DNA from: Calditrichia bacterium
Lineage (GTDB): Bacteria; Calditrichota; Calditrichia; RBG-13-44-9; J042
DNA length: 9,802 bases
Assembly: GCA_030430345.1 (NCBI GenBank)
Contig: JAUIFT010000047.1
Coordinates: 1-9,802, forward strand
Direction of reading: 5' to 3'
Below, in pieces: positions 1 to 7,200 of this stretch. The notes under the pieces were generated by a model. That model searched no databases and had not been told where the DNA came from. It saw only the letters and a list, made by a program, of their open reading frames with translations. The translations under genes and the position numbers were made by a program. The stretch's first letter is position 1. Every line of letters starts with the position of its first letter.

Positions 1-1126
1 GGAATACCGAATCGAATGCCTGCTGGGTAACAAGAATACTGGTAATGTTATTCTCTGCATCTAGTCCCTGCCAGGCCTGGGTTTGGATGTAAGCGCCGGT
101 TAATACGATGGTCAGCGTGGTCATGGTGTTTACCAGGATGGTATCGATGAAAACACCGGTCATGGCAATTAAACCGTTGTTGGTCGGTTCTTCCGAAGAA
201 GATGCGCCCTGGGCAATCGCCGCCGACCCTAAACCGGCTTCATTGGATAGTAATCCCCGGCTAACCCCACTGGAAACAACCTGCCCAAGCACGGCTCCTG
301 CCAGCGGTTGCAAACCAAAAGCGGATTTGAAAATGAGTACGAAAGCATCAGGGATTTGTGAGGCATTGGTGATAATCACAATCAATGCGAAAATAATGTA
401 AAAAACGATCATGCCCGGAACCAATTTCTCGGAAACAGCGCCAATCTTTTTAATACCACCAATAATTACCATACCGACCATCACTGCGATGATCAGACCG
501 ATAATATAATAGTAATATGCCGGCGCCTGTACTGCCGCGGAAGTGCCGGGCTTGATCCACTGGTTGATTGTGTTGGCCAGAGAGGCGGTCATCGAGTTGG
601 ACTGGGCCATATTCCCGGTCCCGATTAAACAGGCAATAACACCACACGCTGCAAATGCAGCACCTAGGATTCTCCCTAGTTGTTTGTTTTTCAGACCATT
701 TTTGACATAATACATCGGTCCGCCGGCCATTGTACCGTTCGGGGCAACTTCACGGAAATGAACCCCCAGGAATCCCTCGGCATACTTCGTTGCCATACCG
801 AATAGCCCGGCAATCCACATCCAGACCGGCGCGCCAGGCCCCCCGATCGCTATCGCCGTTGCCACCCCGGCGATGTTTCCATTACCGACAGTTGCGGCGA
901 GTGCGGTCATTAATGCTGCAAATGGAGATATATCCCCTTTGCCTTCACCCTCACGGGCTTCTTTGGAGAAAATCAGTTTAATTGATCTAACAAGGTGGGT
1001 AAACTGTATACCGCGTGTTTTAATTGTCAGATAGATGCCGGTACCGACTAACAACGGAATCATGGTATAAATGCCCCATAACATACCATCCAGTTGCGTG
1101 GTGAATTCCAGAATAAAATCAAACAT
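1..1126 (-). CDS. Alanine/glycine:Na+ symporter (AGCS family), partial at left edge
   Basis: This is the N-terminal part (375 codons, no stop before the edge) of a polytopic inner-membrane carrier that takes up alanine or glycine with Na+. The family (TC 2.A.25) is usually about 450-540 residues, so the C-terminal helices lie outside the window. Visible family motifs are GNGNIAGV (about 81-88), GGPGAPVWMW (about 95-104), GMATKYAEG (about 110-118), GGPMYYVKNG (about 135-144) and SNEAGLGSAAIAQGAS (about 293-308), separated by long hydrophobic stretches typical of transmembrane helices. The start is the ATG at 1126-1124, preceded by a Shine-Dalgarno GAGGA (complement of 1133-1137) with a 6-nt gap. 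It is transcribed away from the RNA genes on its right. The family assignment is secure. The substrate (alanine, glycine or a relative) cannot be decided from sequence alone. Confidence 0.95.
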   Translation of the reverse strand, partial: MFDFILEFTTQLDGMLWGIYTMIPLLVGTGIYLTIKTRGIQFTHLVRSIKLIFSKEAREGEGKGDISPFAALMTALAATVGNGNIAGVATAIAIGGPGAPVWMWIAGLFGMATKYAEGFLGVHFREVAPNGTMAGGPMYYVKNGLKNKQLGRILGAAFAACGVIACLIGTGNMAQSNSMTASLANTINQWIKPGTSAAVQAPAYYYYIIGLIIAVMVGMVIIGGIKKIGAVSEKLVPGMIVFYIIFALIVIITNASQIPDAFVLIFKSAFGLQPLAGAVLGQVVSSGVSRGLLSNEAGLGSAAIAQGASSSEEPTNNGLIAMTGVFIDTILVNTMTTLTIVLTGAYIQTQAWQGLDAENNITSILVTQQAFDSVF

Positions 1127-1147
1127 AAGCAATCCTCGTGCTGGTTT

Positions 1148-1196
1148 CCGGTGCTGGCGGCAAGTTTGGCGGCAGACCGGTCGGGTTTATTAAACC
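1148..1196 (-). promoter_or_regulatory. Dyad and hairpin in the leader of the symporter gene
   Basis: The leader between the candidate promoter and the start codon holds two symmetric elements. The first is a perfect 13-bp dyad, GGTTTA-T-TAAACC (1184-1196). Its one-base centre suits a protein-bound DNA operator better than an RNA hairpin. The second pairs CCGGT (1148-1152) with ACCGG (1176-1180), with a further CTG/CAG step inside. It encloses two copies of TGGCGGCA and ends 11 nt before the Shine-Dalgarno sequence, so it could affect translation. AGCS genes are sometimes preceded by glycine riboswitches, but I see no glycine-aptamer core here. Function is inferred. Confidence 0.3.
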
Positions 1197-1278
1197 TTTA
1201 TGTATACTAGTGTTTTTGCCATGTATTAACTTGTTTTCACTAGAAATAATGCTACCTGCTTTGGCGGACAGAAAAACG

Positions 1279-1306
1279 AATATACTGAAACCGCAAAAAT
1301 TATCAA
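1279..1306 (-). promoter_or_regulatory. Candidate sigma70-type promoter of the AGCS symporter
   Basis: Read on the minus strand there is a -35 box TTGATA (complement of 1301-1306), a 16-nt spacer and a -10 box TATATT (complement of 1279-1284). Each hexamer is one or two bases from consensus. Transcription would start near 1272, leaving an untranslated leader of about 145 nt before the ATG at 1126. The assignment rests on box match and position only. Confidence 0.5.
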
Positions 1307-1409
1307 AAAACAATTTTCCCCCCGGAAAAAGGTTGTTTTATTTGAAAAAATCGTTTGCTTGGAGGTCAATTATGCTTTAACTTTTCCGAAGTTCTGCCCG
1401 CTGGCAGCA

Positions 1410-1464
1410 GTCTCGGAAGCTCGATTGGGAGCTAATGTTTATGGGTTCGAATCCCACCGTGAAC
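1410..1464 (+). other. tRNA-like element lacking an anticodon arm (pseudo-tRNA or tRNA mimic)
   Basis: Within the candidate RNA, GCTC-GATTGG-GAGC (1419-1432) looks like a tRNA D arm with the loop GG, and TGGG-TTCGAAT-CCCA (1442-1456) is a near-canonical T arm with a seven-base T loop. Segment 1411-1416 can pair with 1457-1462 in five of six positions (one T-T mismatch), which would be the acceptor stem. Only nine bases (1433-1441) separate the D and T arms, so there is no room for an anticodon stem-loop. No CCA follows. This fold competes with hairpins H1 and H3 of the surrounding candidate RNA. It could be a decayed tRNA gene, a tRNA-like domain of the kind in tmRNA, or a chance resemblance. 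Confidence 0.3.
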
Positions 1465-1587
1465 ACTCAATGGAAACTCATTAATAGGTGTTCCCCCCAC
1501 CTTGAGTTTCCATGACAGGAAGTGGCGTTGAGCTAAGCAGAAGTTTTCCCCCGACGTCTGCATAGCGAGTCACTCCTGTTATTTTTG

Positions 1588-1629
1588 AACTCCTGGAATA
1601 AGCGATCTTGTTTCAGGAGTTTTTGTTTG
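1588..1629 (+). terminator. Intrinsic terminator of the candidate RNA
   Basis: AACTCCTGGAA (1588-1598) pairs with TTTCAGGAGTT (1611-1621), giving 11 pairs with one G-T wobble and a 12-nt loop. The T-rich tail TTTTTGTTTG (1620-1629) follows. It lies upstream of the ssrA promoter candidates, so it separates whatever is transcribed from 1381 onward from tmRNA. Confidence 0.75.
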
Positions 1630-1683
1630 TAGGGAAACTTTTATACCAGTTCTGTTATATAATAGACAGAAAGAACGTTTGGC

Positions 1684-1712
1684 TTGCAACAGCATTATTT
1701 CAGTTGTATGTT
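1684..1712 (+). promoter_or_regulatory. Probable promoter of ssrA
   Basis: There is a -35 box TTGCAA (1684-1689), a spacer of exactly 17 nt and a -10 box TATGTT (1707-1712). Transcription would start near 1719, about 11 nt before mature tmRNA, which fits a short 5' leader removed by RNase P. A perfect TATAAT at 1658-1663 is a second candidate -10, but it has no recognisable -35 at 16-18 nt and would give a leader of about 60 nt. Confidence 0.5.
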
Positions 1713-1729
1713 AGCCTGATCTTTGAAAT

Positions 1730-2084
1730 GGGGACGAAATGGTCTCGACGGGATGTGAAGTAGGATGGATCGGCATGCCGGGATTTCTCATTACCCCGCA
1801 ATTAGTGAGAGCATTTATTTAAATGCCGATTATAATTATTCCCTGGCAGCGTAACTTACGCTGCTCGTCTTCCTTAAACTTGGCCTGTTAGGGGTAAGGA
1901 AAGACGTCGCAATTAGCAGGACGATTTGCATGGTTTTCTGGTCTGTGTAAATCCGATCTACCGGAATCGCTTATGAAAGGCTAGCCGAACTGCCTGACGT
2001 AAGTTAAATTCAAACGCTCGGATAAGCATGTAGATGAACCATCAAACTCCTTCTCGGACCCGGGTTCGATTCCCGGCGTCTCCA
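1730..2084 (+). ncRNA. ssrA: tmRNA (transfer-messenger RNA)
   Basis: tmRNA rescues ribosomes stalled on broken messages. Charged with alanine and bound by SmpB, it enters the empty A site, then supplies a short reading frame that adds a degradation tag. The 5' end GGGGACG (1730-1736) pairs with CGTCTCC (2077-2083, one G-T pair) to form the acceptor stem. The T arm is CCGGG-TTCGATT-CCCGG, ending just before 2077, and A2084 is the discriminator. Genomic CCA is absent (ACAA follows), so CCA must be added after transcription. The family hallmark GCATGCCG occurs at about 1773-1780, and the tag frame is at 1825-1854. The 355-nt length is normal for a one-piece tmRNA. Its own promoter and terminator flank it; no smpB is in view. 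Confidence 0.97.
1825..1854 (+). other. tmRNA tag reading frame (ADYNYSLAA)
   Basis: The frame GCC to TAA encodes Ala-Asp-Tyr-Asn-Tyr-Ser-Leu-Ala-Ala, a nine-residue tag ending in the -LAA that ClpXP-type proteases recognise. The TAA stop sits in the loop region of a perfect stem (GCAGCGT with ACGCTGC, 1847-1865), the usual position in tmRNA helix P5. The resume codon is taken as GCC at 1825; the codon before it (AAT) is the less likely alternative. The tag departs from the common AN-type start seen in many bacteria. Confidence 0.85.
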
Positions 2085-2091
2085 CAACTTT

Positions 2092-2124
2092 AAAACGCCG
2101 TAACTTTGTTGCGGCGTTTTTTTA
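2092..2124 (+). terminator. Intrinsic terminator of ssrA
   Basis: Thirteen pairs join 2092-2104 to 2108-2120 (core CGCCGTAAC with GTTGCGGCG, one T-G wobble) around a three-base loop TTT, followed by seven T (2117-2123). It lies eight bases after the end of mature tmRNA. Confidence 0.9.
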
Positions 2125-2158
2125 TTCCTATTGATCTTCGTCCTCAGCAGCATTCCGA

Positions 2159-2199
2159 TTTTTTTTCCGAAAAATACTATTTTTTTTCTGAAAATATTC
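2159..2199 (+). repeat. Two tandem copies of a T8-C-Y-GAAAA unit
   Basis: Eight T followed by CCGAAAAATACTA (2159-2179) is directly followed by eight T and CTGAAAATATTC (2180-2199). This is an imperfect 20/21-bp tandem duplication of very low complexity between the ssrA terminator and the next gene. It may be an AT-rich upstream element or curved DNA for the promoter of the gene at 2251, but I found no convincing -35/-10 pair there. Confidence 0.5.
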
Positions 2200-2250
2200 T
2201 TTCCCGGACAATTCACTTACACAGACATCTTAAAATTGCCGGGAGGAAAA

Positions 2251-3408
2251 ATGAAGTTAAGTTTGATTGTATTAAGCGGAATTTTTGCCGCCGTAACCTG
2301 CCTGATGAATATCGCAGTTGCCGGACATGCTATTCAGCTTCGGCATACCGTTTCGGTTGAAAATCTAATTGAAGGGGGCACCGTTACGATCATCGATCAT
2401 TGGTCAACGAATGATCAGCCGGAAATTGTGCTGCTTTTAAATCCGGTTTGCCTTTCAACGCCAGGTGCGATAGCGGCAGGGTTTGCGGCTGTTTATTTTC
2501 CGTCCATTGGGCGCTGGGGGATTCGAACGGACGCAGCAGCAGGTCTGGCCATTGGTGCCGTATTTAATATCCTGACCCATCACTACGGGCCGAACAGTTT
2601 TGTCCACACTGTTACCCCGGAAAATCTGAATGAACATACCACCATCATCGATCATCCGCTTCTTAATGAGCAACCGGACGTTGTTGCTTTTCTAACACCG
2701 TTGGGACAAGCAGAAGCGCCGGAAACATTACACCCACTGGGACTTTTTTATCATAATGGATTACAAAGGTGGGGGATTTTTAATCAGAATGCCGCCAATA
2801 TGGTCGAAGGCATGGCGTTTAATGTGGTCATCTTCTGGGAAAATGAAGATGTTTTTACACATATTACCACCGGAAATAATATATTGGGAAATGCTTCCCG
2901 GTTGGATCATAGTAACGCCAACAGAAACCCCAATGCGTTAATTCTTACCACCCCTGTTTGGCGGGCGGATGGCAGCGGCTGGGTGCAATATGATCAATAT
3001 TCTGGCGTGCAGTTCAATCCCGCAGGCTGGTGGGAAATTGCTGGCCTGGACAGTCTAATGACGATGCCGGAAGGTGCGGCATTCAACGTGATTGTTGGCA
3101 ATTCGCCGGTGGGTATTAAGGGAACTATGCCGGTTGTCCCGTTTGAAAATACATTACTGCAGAATTTTCCGAATCCTTTTAACCCTCAAACTAAAATTCT
3201 GTTTACTTTAGTTGCCGAAGGGAATGTTCGTCTGGAAGTGTTCAATATTCTTGGGCAGGGAGTGGCAACGCTGCTGGATGAATGGCGCTCACCGGGTGAG
3301 CATGCGGTTAACTGGTGTCCCGGGGAAAATATTCCCGCTGGCATTTATTTGTACCGCTTAATTACTGATAATTTTACTGATACCGGCAGGATGATATTAC
3401 TGAGGTAG
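2251..3408 (+). CDS. Secreted protein with three DUF7452-like repeats and a T9SS-type C-terminal sorting domain
   Basis: A 385-residue exported protein of unknown role. The start is the ATG at 2251, placed by GGGAGGA (2241-2247) just upstream. The frame is open further up, but only through low-complexity codons. Residues 1-24 form a signal peptide (Lys near the start, hydrophobic core, AVA before Gly25). Three repeats of about 80 residues follow, at roughly 26-108, 117-194 and 202-283. Each has an HT(V/A)-type start with an Asn two to four residues on, an (I/L)DH motif, a (Q/N)P hydrophobic strand, a (R/W)W(G/E)I strand and a closing GAAFNV-like strand. This matches the DUF7452 repeat as I remember it. 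Residues 303-385 are an immunoglobulin-like sorting module starting LQNFPNPFNPQTKI and ending AGIYLYRL...RMILLR, which in FCB bacteria directs type IX secretion or surface anchoring. It is likely a cell-surface or released binding protein; the ligand is unknown. Confidence 0.9.
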   Translation: MKLSLIVLSGIFAAVTCLMNIAVAGHAIQLRHTVSVENLIEGGTVTIIDHWSTNDQPEIVLLLNPVCLSTPGAIAAGFAAVYFPSIGRWGIRTDAAAGLAIGAVFNILTHHYGPNSFVHTVTPENLNEHTTIIDHPLLNEQPDVVAFLTPLGQAEAPETLHPLGLFYHNGLQRWGIFNQNAANMVEGMAFNVVIFWENEDVFTHITTGNNILGNASRLDHSNANRNPNALILTTPVWRADGSGWVQYDQYSGVQFNPAGWWEIAGLDSLMTMPEGAAFNVIVGNSPVGIKGTMPVVPFENTLLQNFPNPFNPQTKILFTLVAEGNVRLEVFNILGQGVATLLDEWRSPGEHAVNWCPGENIPAGIYLYRLITDNFTDTGRMILLR

Positions 3409-3409
3409 G

Positions 3410-4117
3410 CTAGATGTTCTCTGCTTTTATCCAAACATAGGAACCAAAAATATGGGCATCAATGCTAACAAAATATTGAAAAACTTCCTTGCTGTAATAA
3501 CGGCCGTCAAGGGCATTTAAATGAAAGAAAATTTCCCCGCCGGGTTTTAACGCCGGTTTTAGGGCGAGGAGAAACGTGCGCCAATGCGCTGCATTCCAGA
3601 GGGTGCCATCCCGGTTTTGGTGAAAGGTGATCAGAAAAGCGGTGATCAGGTCAAATTGTTGATCTAATGGAGGGAGTACCTGGTTCTCATTGATTCGATG
3701 CCCGATGTGTTTGCAGCCCCAGAGGTCGAAGATATCCTTATGTAGCGGCGTTTCGTTTTTATCAAACCCAATGCAATTATGGCCGAAATATTTGCTTACC
3801 AGGGAAAAATAGCCATAACCACAGCCGACATCAAGAATATCTAATGGAGGTTTCTGCTCAAGTTTTAAATATAGCGCATGCGTCAAATTGAGTTTTACCC
3901 GATAATTAATATCACCATATTTTTCAAATTGCAGAGGGTTGTCGTGTTTTTTCCAAATCGCCTGAAATTTATTTAGATCAACCGAGTTAACAATCTGCTT
4001 GAATTGCTTTTCGGCATTTCTTTTGGTGCCGATTTTAAAAAAGAAATTGGACAGAAATGAAACTTTTGAGTCATAGTGTTTGACTATAAACAGGCGGCGT
4101 AATAATTTCGATCTCAT
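3410..4117 (-). CDS. Class I SAM-dependent methyltransferase
   Basis: A 235-residue cytosolic protein predicted to transfer a methyl group from S-adenosylmethionine to an unidentified substrate. Motif I is DILDVGCGYGYF (93-104), the SAM-binding glycine loop. IGFDKN (116-121) is the acidic end of strand 2 that holds the ribose, FDLITAFLITFH (155-166) is motif IV, and LKPGGEIFF (about 190-198) is the post-motif turn. The basic N-terminal 90 residues are not part of the fold core and may set substrate choice. The ATG at 4117 directly follows an in-frame TAA (two codons upstream), so no earlier start exists. The nearest Shine-Dalgarno-like GGAG (complement of 4131-4134) is 13 nt away, too far to be good. 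It lies 133 nt downstream of the kinase-sensor on the same strand, with no terminator seen between them, and converges on the secreted-protein gene with one base between the stops. Confidence 0.85.
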   Translation of the reverse strand: MRSKLLRRLFIVKHYDSKVSFLSNFFFKIGTKRNAEKQFKQIVNSVDLNKFQAIWKKHDNPLQFEKYGDINYRVKLNLTHALYLKLEQKPPLDILDVGCGYGYFSLVSKYFGHNCIGFDKNETPLHKDIFDLWGCKHIGHRINENQVLPPLDQQFDLITAFLITFHQNRDGTLWNAAHWRTFLLALKPALKPGGEIFFHLNALDGRYYSKEVFQYFVSIDAHIFGSYVWIKAENI

Positions 4118-4250
4118 AATTTATCGGGGTCTCCAAAAGCGTCGGATGTATTGTGAAGGGCCTAAACAAGATCTACTATTTTCGCTTCGAACTTGTGATA
4201 GCTTTCATCCAGGAATAATCTGACTTTATTTTATTGATGGCTAAATGATG

Positions 4251-7200
4251 TCACTGGAATTTAATTGCCTTGATTGCCTCAATAATTTCCTCGCTGGTTT
4301 GAAAGCGTTGTTCAGGGTTTTTCGCTAAACATTTTTTCAGAATAGAATGCCATTCCGAAGATAGATCCGGCCGCAGATCCGATAATAGGGGAGGTGTGTA
4401 GTTGAATATTGCATGGATCAGGGCCATTTCGTTTTCTCCGGAAAACGGTAATTTATTCAGCAGCATTTCATATAATGTCACCCCAAAAGAGAATATATCT
4501 ACCCGATGATCTATACGGGTGCCGGTGATTTGCTCCGGTGCGACATATCCTAATGTACCCATCACTGTGCCCAGGTTGGTCATCGTTGTTACCAGGGAAG
4601 ATTTGGAAAGTCCAAAGTCCATGATGCGTATTTTTTCGGATTCATCAAGCATAATATTCCCGGTCTTAATATCGCGATGAATAATGTTGTGCCGATGGAT
4701 TTCCGCAATACCCCCGGCTATTTGTAACAGCAGGTTTTGAACCTGCACTTCCGGCAGCGGGTGATTCTTTTGCAGGAACTCTTTTAGTGTGCCCCCACTG
4801 AGATATTCCATGGCAATATAACTTTGTTTGTCGGATTCCCCGATCTCCAGCACTTTTACAATATTCGGATGGGAAAAACCCGCCAACAGGCGCCCTTCAT
4901 TATGAAAACGCCGGTGATTTTCCGGATCTTCCAGCAGTGCGTCGCTCAATAATTTAATTGCAACAATGCTTGAATCGCCGGTATCTACCGCTTTATATAC
5001 TTCACCCATACCGCCTTTTCCGAGAAGACTCAAGAGCTTATAGCGGGAAATGCGGCGGGCGCGTAAGTTAATGAGGGAGCGCCAGTTGGTTACAACCCAT
5101 TTGCCGCTGAGAAACAGTCCAACGAATGCAACTAGATAGAGTGCATATGCCCAGCCGGTTCGCCAAAAAGGCGGGGTAATGATCAATGTTAATGTGGTGC
5201 CTGCTTCATTCCAGAGGCCGTCATTATTTGCGCCAATCACCTGGAATAAATACCTGCCAGGCGGTACATCCGTATAAATTGCCAATCGGCGGTTGCCACT
5301 ATTGACCCATTTTTTATCAAATCCTTTAAGCTGATAACGATATATGTTTTCGCTAGATTGAGTGTAATCTAGGGCAGCGAATTCGAAAGAGAAAAAATTG
5401 TGTGAGTAGGGAATAGTTAATTGCTTTTTATAAGTAATAATTGTATCCAGGGCGACATCCTGTTCAAAAACTTTGAATGCTGTTAGCACCACTGGTGGGA
5501 TATGAACATTCCGCCGGATGCTGTCCGGATAAAATGCGTTAAATCCATTTGTGCCGCCAAAATACATTTTGCCATCTTGCGCTTCCAGGCAGCTGCCGGC
5601 AAAAAATTTGTTACTTTGTAGCCCATCTAAAAGATTGTAATTGTCAAAGCGTTTTTGTAAGGGGCGATACCGGCTGATGCCACTGCCATTTAACAGCCAC
5701 AACATTCCACTGTGATCTTCAAGAATTCCGGAAGTGACATTGTTGGGCAACCCATCTTGCTCGGTAAATCGTTGGAAATAATAAGCATCCGGATTGGCCA
5801 TCCCTCCGCTGAGCGTCGTATCGATTAGCTGATTAATGCCCCCATTCCAGGTCGTCAACCAGATAACACCGCTTTCTGTTTCGGTGACGCCAGTGACGAA
5901 GTTGTCACTGATGCTGGCAAGGTTTTCCGGATCATTTCGGTAATGATGAAATTCCTTTTCCCCGGGCATTAACAGGTTTAATCCACCACCCCAGGTGCAT
6001 CCCCAAAGGCGGCCTTTTCTATCCTGGTATACACTCCAGATGAGATTGCTGCTGATTGTGCCGTTTTCCCCTTCTTTATGGCGGTAAGTGGCAAATCTTT
6101 TCTCTTCCGGAAAGTAATGATAGATACCCCCGCCTTCCCAGTCGACGCCGAAAAGGATGCTGCTATCCGGCAGTTCCTGGGCAGAACGAACCAAATGTCT
6201 GCCGGGAAACGGGAGGTTGATTGATTGAAATTTACCATCCGGGCTATACTGTAGGATATTATTGGCCAGGGTGCCAAACCAACTATTTCCAGCGTTGTCA
6301 AACAGAAATGTTTTTACCAGGGCATTTTGCAGCGAATCGGGAAAAATTCGCAGATGAAGGTCCAGTTCAAATTCGTTGGTAGCAGGGATAAATCGATGCA
6401 TCTTACGATTGGCAGATACCCATATTCTACCTGCTAAGTCTTCCGCAACCGCGGCTATCCGATTGACGCTGGTGCTGGCAGGCGCATTTGGGTAGGGTTT
6501 ATAATGTTCAAATCCAGGCCGATTAAGGTTGACAAGATTTAATCCTTCATTGCTGCCGATCCAGAGTTGCTGGCTGTGATCGATATATAAATTCGTTACC
6601 CGATCGCTGTTTAAAACCCCTCCCTCAAGATCATCCTGCCGAAAATGTTGCAGCTCGTTATTCGTCAGGTCCAGGCGATAAAGCCCTGTAGCAGAAGCGG
6701 TTATCCATACACCTTGCCGGGAATCTACTTGCATCACGGCGAGGGTGATCCCCTGAAGTTGGGGGAAAATCACATCCAACTGCCATTTTTGTATTTCACC
6801 GGATTGATAATCCAATTCCGCCAGCTGATGCCGCGATAATACCCACAATTTATGACGCCCGGATTCAAGAAAATAAGTATCAACAGGCGGCAAATTTTGA
6901 TTGGTCTTCGGGAAAACATCGGAAAAATCCAGTTGATGAAATATTTCCGTCGATGGCAGAAAAACAGTAAGTTTTTTCTCATGATGCCATAAATGCCGGG
7001 CGGATATTTGCTGCCAATTAGCGCTTCGAATATTTCTCCACTGGGTAATGCGAAGCCTGTTCTCCGGATGACTAAAAAAACTAACAGATTCGCCTTCAGC
7101 GGTTAGGGCTGTTTGTAATTTATTGATGCCAGCCGGAGTTACCAGCCATTCTGTCCCGGAGTTTCCCAGGACGGCATAGAGCAGCGTATTGTTGTCAATC

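Larger units (their letters stand above)
1381..1629 (+). ncRNA. Candidate structured noncoding RNA, family not recognised
   Basis: The stretch between the symporter leader and ssrA has no convincing protein gene but a dense series of hairpins in one orientation, ending in an intrinsic terminator. H1: TTCCGA 1384-1389 with TCGGAA 1413-1418, containing CTGCC/GGCAG (1394-1398, 1403-1407). H2: AGCTC/GAGCT (1418-1422, 1429-1433). H3: TGTTT and TGGG around a TTCGAAT loop (1436-1465). H4: 11 perfect pairs (1470-1480 with 1503-1513), then AGGTG/CACCT inside. H5: 1515-1524 with 1571-1579, then GCTA/TAGC and GCAGA/TCTGC inside. H6: the terminator. Several helices are perfect over 9-11 pairs, which is unlikely by chance this often within 240 nt. 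I found no RNase P, SRP, 6S or riboswitch signature. The 5' end is not fixed; a weak promoter (TTGCTT at 1355-1360) could start it near 1385. It may be a stand-alone small RNA or an ssrA leader element. Confidence 0.45.

Noticed and set aside
1127..1272. Glycine riboswitch in the AGCS leader
   Set aside because: AGCS genes often have one, but the conserved aptamer core was not found on the minus strand of this leader.
1119..1313. Minus-strand 64-aa frame overlapping the symporter start
   Set aside because: It lies in the leader and runs out of frame into the symporter start. It has no family resemblance, and the symporter start has the good ribosome site.
1138..1380. Plus-strand 80-aa frame opposite the symporter leader
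   Set aside because: It has no Shine-Dalgarno site, no recognisable domain, overlaps the symporter promoter on the other strand and reads like chance coding.
2010..2216. Minus-strand 68-aa frame containing 'RRESNPGPR'
   Set aside because: It is the antisense translation of the tmRNA 3' end (T arm and acceptor), a well-known source of spurious small proteins.
2131..2250. Upstream extension of the secreted-protein frame to a TTG at 2131
   Set aside because: The extra 40 residues come from T-tract repeats and terminator-proximal sequence. The ATG at 2251 has a strong ribosome site and a proper signal peptide.
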